A stretch of DNA of 64,000 bases, from contig JAURZI010000135.1 in assembly GCA_030653435.1 (NCBI GenBank), positions 62,001 through 126,000 on the forward strand, given 5' to 3'. Positions 1 through 9,849 of the stretch are shown here, one piece after another. Source of the DNA: Methylovulum sp. GTDB taxonomy: Bacteria > Pseudomonadota > Gammaproteobacteria > Methylococcales > Methylomonadaceae. A model generated the notes under the pieces. It had not been told where the DNA came from and did no database searches. It saw nothing but the letters and a program-made list of their open reading frames with translations. Position 1 is the stretch's first letter, and every line of letters starts with the position of its first letter. The position numbers and the translations under genes are program-made.

Positions 1-1537
1 CGGCAAGGCCGTCGAGTTCAGCGGCGGTCAATGCCCCGGCTTCATATTCCAGCACATCGGGGATGAACTGATGGTGGTAGCGCGGCAGGTTTACCCAGGA
101 TTCCGGAGCGTTGCCTTGGGCAAAATCGAGTGCAGCCAGCAAGACCATAGTCGAGATACGGCTGCCGCCGGGCGTGCCCACTACCGCAATGCGGGCGCCA
201 TCGTCGAGAAATGTCGGCGTCATGCTCGACAACATGCGCTTGCCAGGCGCTATTGCATTGGCGGAGCCGCCGACCAGCCCGTAGCCGTTCATGCCGTCTT
301 TGCTGCTGACAAAATCATCCATTTCATCATTGAGTAACACGCCGGTGTCCTCTGCGACAAAACCCGAACCAAACGGAAAATTGATGCTTAAGGTGGCAGC
401 CACGCGGTTGCCCTCGTCGTCAATCATCGAAAAATGCGTGGTATGGGTGCCGCCGGGTTGCGGCGTGCTATACCCGGACAGCAAGGCGCTGGGCAAGGCG
501 TGGTCAGTGCGTATGCTGCTGCGTAAGCCGGCGGCGTAATCGGGGCTCAGCAAGCGCTTAAGCGGTATGTCGATAAAGTCGCTATCACCCAGGTATAAGG
601 CGCGGTCGTGATAGGCGCGGCGCATCGCCTCGGTTATCAGGTGGATGCGGGTGACGGCGTCGCTGTGTTGCAGATCATAGTCCGCGAGTATGTTCAGCGC
701 CTCTATCAGCACTATGCCGCCGGATGATGATGGCGCTGCGCTGGTGATTTTTATGCCGTGATAATCGCCGGTGACGGGTTTGCGTTCGACGATGTGATAG
801 CTGTCCAGGTCTTGTTGGGTCCAGATGCCACCTGCTTTGCCAACACTGGCGATCAATTGGCTTGCGGTGTAGCCACGGTAGAAACCGGCATGGCCGGATT
901 CCGCCAGGCGGCCTAAGGTACGGGCCAGATCGGCTTGCCGCAGTATCGAGTAGGTTGCCGGAAGCTCGCCATCCATTAAAAATAGACGGGCTGTTTGCGG
1001 GTATTTTTTGATGATATCAGCCCTGAATGCCAGCAGTTTTAGGTGTTTGGCGCTAATGGCAAAGCCTGTCTGGGCATATCTGATGGCGGGCTTCAGGCTT
1101 TCTGACAGCGGCAAACGGCCATATTTTTCCGACAAATGCACCAGCGCGGCCGGCAGTCCCGGTATCGCGGCGGCTAATGCGCCATCCAGCGACAGTTTTG
1201 GGATAACCTGACCGTCCTTGTCCAGGAACATGTCTTTGCTTGCCGCCAGCGGGGCTTTTTCTCGTCCGTCTATCAGCGTGTCCAGCGCGTCTTGTTCCCT
1301 GTGCAGCAACCAGTAACCGCCGCCGCCCAAACCCGAACTGCCGGGTTCAACAACCGCTAGCGCAGCGCTTACGGCAACGGCGGCATCGAAGACATTACCG
1401 CCATTACGGATAATTTCAAAACCGGCTTCGGTGGCTAAGGGATGCGCGCTGGCGATGGCGATTTTATGGGCATCTGCGTGGCTGTGGGTACAGGCTATTA
1501 AACAGAGGATGAAGGCTATAGCGTATCGTTTTTGCAT
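1..1537 (-). CDS. ggt: Gamma-glutamyltranspeptidase (partial, C-terminus outside window)
   Basis: The gene reads leftwards from ATG at 1537 and runs off the window edge without a stop. It encodes an Ntn-hydrolase that cleaves gamma-glutamyl bonds of glutathione in the periplasm. The N-terminus has a short hydrophobic signal ending in LIAC at residue 16, a possible lipobox. The typical N-terminal block (AHPLATEAGFEIIRNGGN, then DAAVA) follows. The autoprocessing site TTHFSMID is visible, with the catalytic threonine at about residue 366. The start lies two bases after the stop of the phosphoesterase gene, so the two are probably cotranscribed. About 510 residues are present; the family is usually 550-580. 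Confidence 0.93.
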   Translation of the reverse strand, partial: MQKRYAIAFILCLIACTHSHADAHKIAIASAHPLATEAGFEIIRNGGNVFDAAVAVSAALAVVEPGSSGLGGGGYWLLHREQDALDTLIDGREKAPLAASKDMFLDKDGQVIPKLSLDGALAAAIPGLPAALVHLSEKYGRLPLSESLKPAIRYAQTGFAISAKHLKLLAFRADIIKKYPQTARLFLMDGELPATYSILRQADLARTLGRLAESGHAGFYRGYTASQLIASVGKAGGIWTQQDLDSYHIVERKPVTGDYHGIKITSAAPSSSGGIVLIEALNILADYDLQHSDAVTRIHLITEAMRRAYHDRALYLGDSDFIDIPLKRLLSPDYAAGLRSSIRTDHALPSALLSGYSTPQPGGTHTTHFSMIDDEGNRVAATLSINFPFGSGFVAEDTGVLLNDEMDDFVSSKDGMNGYGLVGGSANAIAPGKRMLSSMTPTFLDDGARIAVVGTPGGSRISTMVLLAALDFAQGNAPESWVNLPRYHHQFIPDVLEYEAGALTAAELDGLA

Positions 1538-1539
1538 GG

Positions 1540-3081
1540 TTATCGGCTTTGTTTAAAGTCAAAGGCATTCATTAAATCACCGGCGTTGGCCCTTACGCCG
1601 GGCAGCGCTGCCAAGCCGAAACGGCGGGTGATAAATTTGATGATGGAGGTCGTATCATAAGCGCTATGGTCAATAAAGCCGCGCTTTGCAAAAGGCGACA
1701 CAATAATGGCGGGTATGCGGGTGCCGGGCCCCCAGCGGTCGCCTTTCGGTGGCGCAACGTGGTCCCAGAAACCGCCGTTCTCATCATAAGTGACGATAAC
1801 GGCAATGTTCGGCCATTGCGGGCTCTGACGTATCCGTTCCAGCAGGCTATGGATATGTTGGTCGCCAGACAATACGTCGGTATAGCCGGGATGCTCATTT
1901 AAATCGCCGCTAGGCTTGTAGAAAGCGACTTGCGGTAAGGTGCCGGCCGTGATGGCGGCTAAAAACTCATCGCCGTCTTTCAGGTGCAGCTCGCGGTCCG
2001 GCTCGCCCGGTGCAAAGCGGGCGTAGTAGTTGAAGGGCTGGTGGTGGGCCTGAAAATTATGGGTGCCCTGCTGGTTGGTATAAATGATGCTGCGTTTGAT
2101 GTCCGGTGCTTGCATGCCATCAATTAATGCCAAGCTCCAGGCACCTGCATACCAGGCCCATGAAATGCCTTTAGCTGTCAAGGTGTCGCCGATGGTTTGG
2201 GTGGTTTGCGGCGCTAACGGCTGGTGCTCGGCATTGGCGTCGGCAAACCGTGGATCCCCGCCTACAGCTGGAGGAATGCCTGAGGGCTGGTAGGGCGGCT
2301 GTTGCGTATTGACTGAATAACCGTCGGGTGTCAACACACCGTCGAAGAAAACCGGTGCGCCCTGCATGGCTGACCGGGGCGAGCCAGGCTGGCGCTTTAA
2401 CAACCCTTGTGGGTCTAGTTGCGCTCGCGGCGCTTTCGAGTCTGGCGCATCCTGCGGCGTACAGGCGCAGATCAACCATTGGTGGTTAAGATACGAGCCG
2501 CCGAACGCGCCCATAAAAAAATTATCGGCTAGCACATAGTCTTTGGCCCACTGCCATAGCGGCAGTTTTGATCCGTCGTAATAGCCCATGACCAGCCCGC
2601 CGGCATCGGAGATCGCCGCGAAACGGTTGTTCATGCCACCCGCATGTTGTTCGATGTTCTGGTAATAACGGTGGACGAGATCACGCGAGCGCACGGATAA
2701 CGGCAGGTTGAGCGGCGGACTGTCTATCTGGAATGGTCGGTTAGGCAGATTTGCGTCTATCGTAGGCGTTTTATTGGCCTTGCTGGCCCAAATCGGCGGC
2801 AAATGTACAAATGCTTTACCGTCATGATCCAGCTGGGTATATTGTTCAGGCTTGGCCTGATGAATACCGTTGGCACCCGGAAATAGGCCGTAGAGATTAT
2901 CGAAACTGCGGTTTTCCGCGTAGATCACGATGATATGTTTGATATCATTGGCCGTATGCTGCGTTGGCAGTTCTGCACAGGCAGCCAACAGTGTGCTTAG
3001 CCCGGCGATCAGGGATAAGATGGCTGGACGGTAGGCCTTGATATGCGGGGTACGATAATCAATACGGTGTAATGTGTCCAT
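1540..3081 (-). CDS. Lipoprotein phosphoesterase, AcpA/phospholipase C family
   Basis: This 513-residue protein belongs to the phosphoesterase family (PF04185) that contains phospholipases C and the acid phosphatase AcpA. The family opening IKHIIVIYAENRSFDNLYG is at about residues 47-65, and the metal-site segments VTYDENGGFWDH and SPFAKRGF are near the C-terminus. The N-terminus carries a lipobox (LLAAC, Cys35) after a longer than usual leader, so the enzyme should be anchored in the cell envelope. A GAGGG ribosome site precedes ATG 3081. It is the first gene of a pair with gamma-glutamyltranspeptidase. The substrate (phospholipid or phosphomonoester) cannot be told from sequence alone. Confidence 0.85.
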   Translation of the reverse strand: MDTLHRIDYRTPHIKAYRPAILSLIAGLSTLLAACAELPTQHTANDIKHIIVIYAENRSFDNLYGLFPGANGIHQAKPEQYTQLDHDGKAFVHLPPIWASKANKTPTIDANLPNRPFQIDSPPLNLPLSVRSRDLVHRYYQNIEQHAGGMNNRFAAISDAGGLVMGYYDGSKLPLWQWAKDYVLADNFFMGAFGGSYLNHQWLICACTPQDAPDSKAPRAQLDPQGLLKRQPGSPRSAMQGAPVFFDGVLTPDGYSVNTQQPPYQPSGIPPAVGGDPRFADANAEHQPLAPQTTQTIGDTLTAKGISWAWYAGAWSLALIDGMQAPDIKRSIIYTNQQGTHNFQAHHQPFNYYARFAPGEPDRELHLKDGDEFLAAITAGTLPQVAFYKPSGDLNEHPGYTDVLSGDQHIHSLLERIRQSPQWPNIAVIVTYDENGGFWDHVAPPKGDRWGPGTRIPAIIVSPFAKRGFIDHSAYDTTSIIKFITRRFGLAALPGVRANAGDLMNAFDFKQSR

Positions 3082-3160
3082 TATGCCCTCAAAAAGATGA
3101 ACGCCGGGCGGCTATCTGCGTCCGGGCGATGTTTTTGCCAAACCATTCAGGCTTTAGCTT

Positions 3161-4210
3161 ATGAAAGAAATTCTAAGTACCGCAGTGATACGCTTATCCA
3201 TCCCGATACTGTTATTGGCGGGTATTTTAGCGCTGAGCTTTATTATTCTACGCGATTTTTTCCTGGTACTGGCATGGGCGTTTATTCTTGCTTATGTAGT
3301 CTGGCAACCTTACCTATGGTTAAGGCGAAAACTGCATGATAACGCCAATTTAAGCGCAGCGTTGATGACCGCCATTATTGCCGCAGTCATTTCGCTGACG
3401 CTATTCTGGCTGGCAGCCATGTTACAGAACGAGACTAAAATGGCCTATCAAACGCTGATAGAGAATTTTGCCCACGGGCCTTATAAATTGCCCGTTGCCG
3501 TCAGTCGTATCCCGTGGTTAGGCGATGAGTTGCAACACTGGCTGGATCGTGTCACCAACGATCAGGTCGGCATGACGGGGCAGCTGGTCGAATGGGCAAA
3601 GCAGTGGCTGGGCGAGTTCGGCAAATTTCTCGGCGATATCGGCCGTTATGTCATGAAACTGGGTTTTGTGCTGGTCACGGTATTTTTTTGCTTTCGCGAC
3701 GGACAGAATGCGATCCGGCAAGTACAGCAGGGGCTGATCCATTTTCTGGGTGAATACCAGCAGGTTTATTTACAAGCTGCCGGTGATACGACGCGCGCCG
3801 TCGTGTACGGTATTGTGCTTGCCGCATTAGGGCAAGGGCTCACGGCAGGGCTAGGTTATGCTGTTGCCGGCGTGCAAGCGCCGGTGTTGTTTGGCGCTGT
3901 GACCGCCGTGCTGGCGTTGATTCCTATGGGCGCGATGCTGATATGGCTGTCGATAGCGGGCATGCTGCTGGCTACCGGGCAAATTTGGCCCGGCGTGGGG
4001 CTGTTGTTATGGGGTTTTCTGGTGGTCAGTACTGTCGATAATGTCATTCGTCCGCTGGTCATCAGCGGCACCAGCCAAGTGCCTTTTCTGGTCGTTATGT
4101 TTGGCGTGTTCGGTGGACTTTCCGCTTTTGGCGTGGTCGGCTTGTTTTTAGGGCCGGTGATTTTGTCAGTGCTGCTTGCCGTTTGGCAAGCGTGGCTGAA
4201 ACAACAATAG
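3161..4210 (+). CDS. AI-2E family transporter (PF01594 permease)
   Basis: This is a 349-residue inner-membrane protein of the AI-2E/YdiK/PerM family. Hydrophobic segments sit at both ends. The hydrophilic middle (about residues 90-155) and the C-terminal run of membrane helices with DNVIRPLVISG followed by VPFLVVMFGVFGGLSAFG are characteristic. Members export various small molecules or ions, and the true substrate here is unknown. It is divergent from the phosphoesterase gene. The next gene starts 14 bases after its stop, so it may head a three-gene operon with the reductase and isomerase. Confidence 0.85.
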   Translation: MKEILSTAVIRLSIPILLLAGILALSFIILRDFFLVLAWAFILAYVVWQPYLWLRRKLHDNANLSAALMTAIIAAVISLTLFWLAAMLQNETKMAYQTLIENFAHGPYKLPVAVSRIPWLGDELQHWLDRVTNDQVGMTGQLVEWAKQWLGEFGKFLGDIGRYVMKLGFVLVTVFFCFRDGQNAIRQVQQGLIHFLGEYQQVYLQAAGDTTRAVVYGIVLAALGQGLTAGLGYAVAGVQAPVLFGAVTAVLALIPMGAMLIWLSIAGMLLATGQIWPGVGLLLWGFLVVSTVDNVIRPLVISGTSQVPFLVVMFGVFGGLSAFGVVGLFLGPVILSVLLAVWQAWLKQQ

Positions 4211-4224
4211 GGGAGGCTGTTATC

Positions 4225-5112
4225 ATGTCAGGTAAGCACAGAGTGCTGGGATTTATCGGTATCGGCCTGATGGGCAAGCCCATGTGTTTGCGTTTATTGC
4301 AGGCCGGGTTTAGCGTCAACGTATGGAACCGCAGCCCTGAAAAATTAACGCCGGTGACGGATGCAGGGGCCTATCCGTGTCCGACGATTGCTGAATTGGT
4401 CGGGCGTTCCGATGTCGTGCTGTTGTGCCTGGCGGACACCGGCGCCGTTGAAGCGATTTTGCACGACGGCATCCTCGAACACGGCTCGGCAGGCAAGCTG
4501 TTGATTGATTTGTCCAGCAGCCATCCCGAACGCACCCGGCAATTGGCTGCGCTGTTATATGGGCAATGCGGCATGGGCTGGGTCGATGCGCCGGTATCCG
4601 GTGGCGTGGCGGGTGCCGAACAGGGCAGTCTGGCTATCATGGCAGGAGGCAGCGTTGAGCAGATTGCGCTGGCTCGCTGCGTGTTGGCCCCGCTCTATAA
4701 GCAATTGACGCACATGGGCCCGGTCGGTAGCGGTCAGGTGACTAAAATATGCAACCAAATGATAGTCGGCTGCAATGTTCTGGTGATCGCTGAAATGATG
4801 GCGTTGGCGAAGCGGGCCGGTGTCGATGCGGCGCAAATCCCTGCTGCATTGGCGGGCGGCTTTGCCGATTCCAAACCGCTACAGATCACCGGTCCTGAAA
4901 TGGCCAGCGAAAATTTTGAACCGGTCAAATGGCGGGTTAAAACCTTGCTGAAAGATCTGGATATGGCGGTGGATTTGTCGGTCAGACAAGGCAGCGCCAT
5001 CCCGATGTCTGGCCTTGCGGCGCAGCTGATGCAATTGCATGGCAGTCACGGCTATCTGGAGCAGGATCCCGCCACATTGATCAACTTATTTACGAAAGTG
5101 GCCGATGCTTAA
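4225..5112 (+). CDS. garR: 2-hydroxy-3-oxopropionate (tartronate semialdehyde) reductase, beta-hydroxyacid dehydrogenase family
   Basis: A 295-residue NAD(P)-dependent enzyme that reduces tartronate semialdehyde to D-glycerate. The N-terminal Rossmann motif GFIGIGLMGKPM, the substrate loop APVSGGVAGAEQGSLAIMAGG, and GSGQVTKICNQ with the catalytic lysine at about residue 174 are all present. ATG 4225 is chosen because GGGAGG lies at 4211-4216; a longer reading would overlap the permease. The downstream hydroxypyruvate isomerase gene overlaps its end by 8 bases, which supports this substrate over hydroxyisobutyrate for the same family. Subfamily assignment is inference from context. Confidence 0.82.
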   Translation: MSGKHRVLGFIGIGLMGKPMCLRLLQAGFSVNVWNRSPEKLTPVTDAGAYPCPTIAELVGRSDVVLLCLADTGAVEAILHDGILEHGSAGKLLIDLSSSHPERTRQLAALLYGQCGMGWVDAPVSGGVAGAEQGSLAIMAGGSVEQIALARCVLAPLYKQLTHMGPVGSGQVTKICNQMIVGCNVLVIAEMMALAKRAGVDAAQIPAALAGGFADSKPLQITGPEMASENFEPVKWRVKTLLKDLDMAVDLSVRQGSAIPMSGLAAQLMQLHGSHGYLEQDPATLINLFTKVADA

Positions 5113-5890
5113 ATTTACCGCCAATTTAAGCCTGCTGTTTACCGAAGCAGCGCTTATCGACCGTTTTCGGGCTGCCAGCCGACAAGGTTTTAATGCTGTT
5201 GAGATCCAGTTTCCCTATAGCTTGGACACGGCAAGCATCAGTACGGCTTTGGCGGCAAATGGCCTCAAGCTGGTGATGTTTAATGTCGGGGCGGATGATT
5301 TACTGCAAGGCGGGGAAGGGCTGGCCTGCGTACCGGAAAAGCGTGGGCAGTTCCGCTTAGCGGTGGCGCAAGCTGTTGCTTATGCGGAGGTGTTAAAACC
5401 TGTGGCGATTAATATCCTGCCAGGGCGTTGCCTTGATTCACGCCGGTTACCGGCCTATCTGGACACGTTCAGGGAAAACCTTTGTTTTGCTGCGGACGCC
5501 TTTGCGGGCTTAGGCGTCAAGACGGTTTTTGAAGCGATCAACACCCAGGACATGCCGGAATTTATCATCCATAGCGGGCAGCATATGTTGGACATACTGG
5601 CCGAGCTTAATTGCCCGACACTCTTTATGCAGTACGATTGCTATCATTTGCTCAAAATGGGCGAAAACCCGCTTGAATTTATTCTGCGGCATGCCGACAA
5701 AATCGGGCATATCCAGTTTGCAGACTATCCGGGCCGCGGACAGCCGGGTAGCGGGCAGGTTGATTTTGAAACCCTGTTTTTGGGCATCGGGCAATCGGCC
5801 TATACCGGCTGGGTAGGCGCGGAATATAAGCCTGTAGGGACAACAAATGACAGTCTGGACTGGTTCCATCAGTTTCGTGTTTTGGCCTGA
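5105..5890 (+). CDS. hyi: Hydroxypyruvate isomerase
   Basis: A 261-residue TIM-barrel protein of the xylose-isomerase-like family (AP_endonuc_2). It opens with KFTANLSLLFTE, typical of Hyi, and has NILPGR, FEAINTQDMP, MQYDCYH and HIQFADYPGRGQPGSG, which hold the metal and substrate ligands. It interconverts hydroxypyruvate and tartronate semialdehyde, so with the overlapping upstream reductase it links hydroxypyruvate to glycerate. No glyoxylate carboligase gene is seen beside it. The length matches E. coli Hyi (258). Confidence 0.88.
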   Translation: MLKFTANLSLLFTEAALIDRFRAASRQGFNAVEIQFPYSLDTASISTALAANGLKLVMFNVGADDLLQGGEGLACVPEKRGQFRLAVAQAVAYAEVLKPVAINILPGRCLDSRRLPAYLDTFRENLCFAADAFAGLGVKTVFEAINTQDMPEFIIHSGQHMLDILAELNCPTLFMQYDCYHLLKMGENPLEFILRHADKIGHIQFADYPGRGQPGSGQVDFETLFLGIGQSAYTGWVGAEYKPVGTTNDSLDWFHQFRVLA

Positions 5891-6002
5891 GGAAAATGAC
5901 AACGTAGCCAAGGGCTATCATAGGGGTGGCGGGTGTCCCAAAGCAAATGGTCTAATAATTTGATTCATTGAGTGTATTTCATTAAAAAAATCATGTTCAT
6001 GA

Positions 6003-6868
<866 letters not shown>

Positions 6869-6976
6869 TTACGTTGTGGTTACCGGCAAGAGTGACCATG
6901 CCCTGAACGCCACTATTCGGTTTGTTATGTCGGGTACGCAATGCGGCGTACCTATGAAAGCGTATGCGATAACGGT

Positions 6977-7702
6977 CTACGACGGTTTAAGCTCAAAAAT
7001 ACTCTTGTAAGAAACATACATCATAACTGAAACCAGTACATACAGGACTGGGGTCAACAACGGTGTGACGGTAGTGCAAAGGACGGCCTCGACAAAAATA
7101 AACCCCAGCAGCTTATAGATCGCCTGCTGATTTTTCGACACTGCGCGTTGGCTTTGTTCTTTCGCCTGGCTGAAACGGGCGTCGTTAAACAGCATTAACG
7201 GATGCGTGAACCAACCGATAAAAGAGTTTTGCATCAGTAGGGTAAAAATCAGCGCGACATTGGCATAGGAGTAAATCCAATCCGCTATTTCACGCGTGGA
7301 CTGCCGGTTGAAATGTTCCGCTGTCAGTTCCCAATGAAAAAAGAACTGCGGGATTTTATCGGCTTCCCCGGCGAGCAGGCAGGCAATCGCCATGAACACA
7401 AACCAACAGACTACGATACTGCCTGCGGCGATTACCGCTAAAGGCAGGCTCTTATTGACGGCCCAATAAAAATTTACCGGATGTTCTGAAGATGTTTTAA
7501 GGTCACTGTATTTTGCCAGGCCGACGCCGAGAAACAGCGAAGTCACCGCCGAAAAAATACCCAGCGCCGGCGAGATGCGCCCGACAACCAGCAACACGCC
7601 TACAAACAGAGCATAGCCTGCCCACATCCACGGTAATCGGCCTAACAGCTGCAAGGATTGTTGCAGCCAATCGCTGAACTTGGGTTTTTTCGGTTTGCTC
7701 AC
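6977..7702 (-). CDS. Multi-pass membrane protein of unknown function
   Basis: A 241-residue protein I do not recognise by name. It has a basic N-terminus (MSKPKKPKFSDWLQQSLQ) followed by about five or six hydrophobic segments: residues 25-45, 47-65, 88-115, 150-165 and a paired C-terminal set. The layout resembles the BPSS1780-like membrane proteins of proteobacteria. It starts with GTG overlapping the trpS stop (GTGA), and AGGA lies about nine bases upstream, so it is translated from the trpS transcript. No catalytic motif is visible. Confidence 0.7.
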   Translation of the reverse strand: MSKPKKPKFSDWLQQSLQLLGRLPWMWAGYALFVGVLLVVGRISPALGIFSAVTSLFLGVGLAKYSDLKTSSEHPVNFYWAVNKSLPLAVIAAGSIVVCWFVFMAIACLLAGEADKIPQFFFHWELTAEHFNRQSTREIADWIYSYANVALIFTLLMQNSFIGWFTHPLMLFNDARFSQAKEQSQRAVSKNQQAIYKLLGFIFVEAVLCTTVTPLLTPVLYVLVSVMMYVSYKSIFELKPS

Positions 7703-8712
7703 AAGGAAATCCTGGAAATGCCGACAGCATTGCGTAATTTTCTGATAAAAGGCGCACTGACGGCGCGCGCTTTTAACGCACCTAGCTGCAATTGTTCTTC
7801 TATATGCTCAGGTGCCTGCATTAATGCCTCATAGCGTTCCCGTGCGGGAGCAATATGGTCATTGATATGTTCAAACAGCGTCTGCTTCATGTCGCCCCAG
7901 CCTATGCCGTCGGCATAGCGTTTGCGTATTTCGGCAACCTCGTGGGGTGCCGCAAAAGCCCGGTAAATGCTGAATAACGTGCAGTCTTCGGGATCTTTAG
8001 GTTCGCCTGGCAACAAAGAGTTGGTCTTGATTTTATTGATCAGTTTTCTTAGTTTTTTCTCGGGCTCAAACAGCGGTATGGTGTTGTTATAACTTTTGCT
8101 CATTTTTCGTCCGTCAAGGCCCGACAAGGTTGCGCCGTGTTCCGAAACCAGCGCTTCCGGCAACACAAAATGTTCGCCGTAAATATGGTTAAACCGCGCA
8201 GCGATGTCCCGGGCCATTTCGATATGCTGGATTTGGTCTTTGCCCACCGGGACTTTATGGGCATTAAACATCAGTATGTCCGCCGCCATCAGTATCGGAT
8301 AACCGAACAAGCCCATCGTAATGCCTTTGTCGGGGTCGTTTTCGCCGCTTTGTTCATTGTCGGCAACTGCGGCTTTGTAAGCGTGGGCGCGGTTCATCAA
8401 GCCTTTCGACGCCACACAAGCCAGCATCCAAGCCAGTTCCATGATTTCCGGCACATCGGATTGCCGGTAAAACACGGCGTTCGACGTGTCCAGCCCTAAC
8501 GCCAGCCACGTTGCGGCAATTTCCAGACTGGACTGCCTGACCCGCTCCGGCTCCTGGCATTTAATCAGCGCGTGGTAATCGGCAAGAAAATAAAAGGGCA
8601 AGGCCTGCGCGTCTTTGCTGGCCTCAATAGCGGGGCGGATAGCGCCGACATAATTGCCTAGGTGTGGTGTACCTGTTGTCGTAATACCGGTTAAAACAAT
8701 GGCTTTAGTCAT
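7699..8712 (-). CDS. trpS: Tryptophanyl-tRNA synthetase
   Basis: A 337-residue class I aminoacyl-tRNA synthetase. The HIGH-equivalent TGTPHLGNYVGAI is at residues 13-25. PVGKDQIQHIEMARDIA is the tryptophan/ATP pocket, and KMSKS appears in LDGRKMSKSYNN. The N-terminus (VLTGITTTGTPHLG) differs from the E. coli type and resembles a second TrpS lineage found in several gammaproteobacteria. The membrane-protein gene overlaps its stop by four bases. Confidence 0.95.
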   Translation of the reverse strand: MTKAIVLTGITTTGTPHLGNYVGAIRPAIEASKDAQALPFYFLADYHALIKCQEPERVRQSSLEIAATWLALGLDTSNAVFYRQSDVPEIMELAWMLACVASKGLMNRAHAYKAAVADNEQSGENDPDKGITMGLFGYPILMAADILMFNAHKVPVGKDQIQHIEMARDIAARFNHIYGEHFVLPEALVSEHGATLSGLDGRKMSKSYNNTIPLFEPEKKLRKLINKIKTNSLLPGEPKDPEDCTLFSIYRAFAAPHEVAEIRKRYADGIGWGDMKQTLFEHINDHIAPARERYEALMQAPEHIEEQLQLGALKARAVSAPFIRKLRNAVGISRISL

Positions 8713-9085
8713 GGGATATTAACGTTCCGTTGGTCATAATGTTGAAAGTGGGCGACATATTACATAGATTCAGCTTAATTTCCAGTAGTGCTGGCGCTTT
8801 TGTACATTAAACGACCGCTCCGCTTTTACTGTAGTTTGTATACGCTATTTTTCAAATAAAGCAACCGGGAGTCCCGCTTTGTTAACGCCATTAGCCTGCA
8901 AGGGCGACTATGAAAAGTTAACGTCAGGTAGCGCGCAGTGAGTCTGGGAGGTTTGGCTTCATGATGGGTGGCGGCTATTTACGGCATTATTCGAACCACT
9001 TGTTGATAAATTAATAATGCTTTTGTTATCCCCGGCGTATCAGTAGAATGCTTAGTTTATTATTTAATAATATAGGAATGCGATA
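8713..9085. other. Intergenic stretch, no gene seen
   Basis: This 373-base AT-rich gap separates the divergent trpS and the small exported protein gene. I find no convincing ORF, tRNA or known riboswitch. The last 80 bases (TTATTTAATAATATAGGAATGCG) carry an AT-rich leader and AGGA ribosome site for the downstream gene. Confidence 0.5.
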
Positions 9086-9472
9086 ATGAAAAAAATCAAT
9101 CTAGCGGTAGCATTATTAAGCTTGTCTGCGTTTGGCAGTGCTGTTTATGCCGATGTCACATTGCAATCTAAAGATGAAGTGCAAGGCGCTTGGAAGCTGC
9201 AGTACACCAAAAACTCCTTGGCCGATAAACAATCTATTGACAGGGAAGACACCTGGGTATTCAAAGACGGTAAAGTGACCATCTTGCATATTCCTCGTGA
9301 AGGGATTTATTACGACCAACCACCGGTAAATTACGATGTAGAAGACGGTAAATTAAAAGTTGCAATTATCGGCGGCAGCCGGTTTGATTTGTTCACCGTT
9401 GTGGAAAAAGACGACAAGAATATGACTTTGAAAGGAAAATTTGGTAATTATTACTATTTTAATAAAAAGTAA
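9086..9472 (+). CDS. Small exported protein of unknown function
   Basis: A 128-residue protein with a clear signal peptide (MKKINLAVALLSLSAFGSAVYA, cleavage after about residue 22). The mature part is rich in charged and aromatic residues and alternates like a beta-barrel: QGAWKLQYTK, TWVFKDGKVTILHI, KLKVAIIGGSRFDLFTV, MTLKGKFGNYYYF. The pattern suggests a lipocalin-like fold of periplasmic type. I cannot assign a family. It is monocistronic. Confidence 0.72.
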   Translation: MKKINLAVALLSLSAFGSAVYADVTLQSKDEVQGAWKLQYTKNSLADKQSIDREDTWVFKDGKVTILHIPREGIYYDQPPVNYDVEDGKLKVAIIGGSRFDLFTVVEKDDKNMTLKGKFGNYYYFNKK

Positions 9473-9849
9473 TAGGCTAACACTAGCCGCTTTATTGCGA
9501 GCCCCAGCGGCTGACGGCAGCTGGGATATAGCTAACAGATGCCCTGCTAGTTTTATCGCTGGCGTGTTTGCGTTGCACGGCCCGGTTTTCCGGTAACAGC
9601 GCTTATCCATGCCTCGCCTAATGGTGCTCCGACAACGTATTACCCTGATGACCGTTGTGGTTGCTGACGCTGTTAGGCCGCATTAAGGCGCGCAATTGCA
9701 AATGCTTGGCATCCGCGCCCTCCTCCGTTACAAAAATCACACTGGGTAAAGCCCATGCTGCCAAACTGAGTTGCTTATAGGCCTATGTTTTGAAGTACAA
9801 TCTGCGGCACTGCCGTATTTGGCCTTCTAATCCTTATTGGTTTAACGCA
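9473..9849. other. Intergenic stretch with one weak hairpin
   Basis: The gap before lnt holds a 7-bp inverted repeat (9485-9491 with 9506-9512, AGCCGCT/AGCGGCT) just after the small exported gene, a possible weak terminator without a T-run. A 48-codon minus-strand frame (9618-9764, TTG start) has coding-like wording but no ribosome site and no recognisable family. I treat it as unproven. Confidence 0.4.

Noticed and set aside
9618-9764. 48-codon minus-strand frame in the gap before lnt
   Set aside because: Reads plausibly but starts with TTG without a ribosome site and resembles no family; could be a decayed gene end, not supportable.
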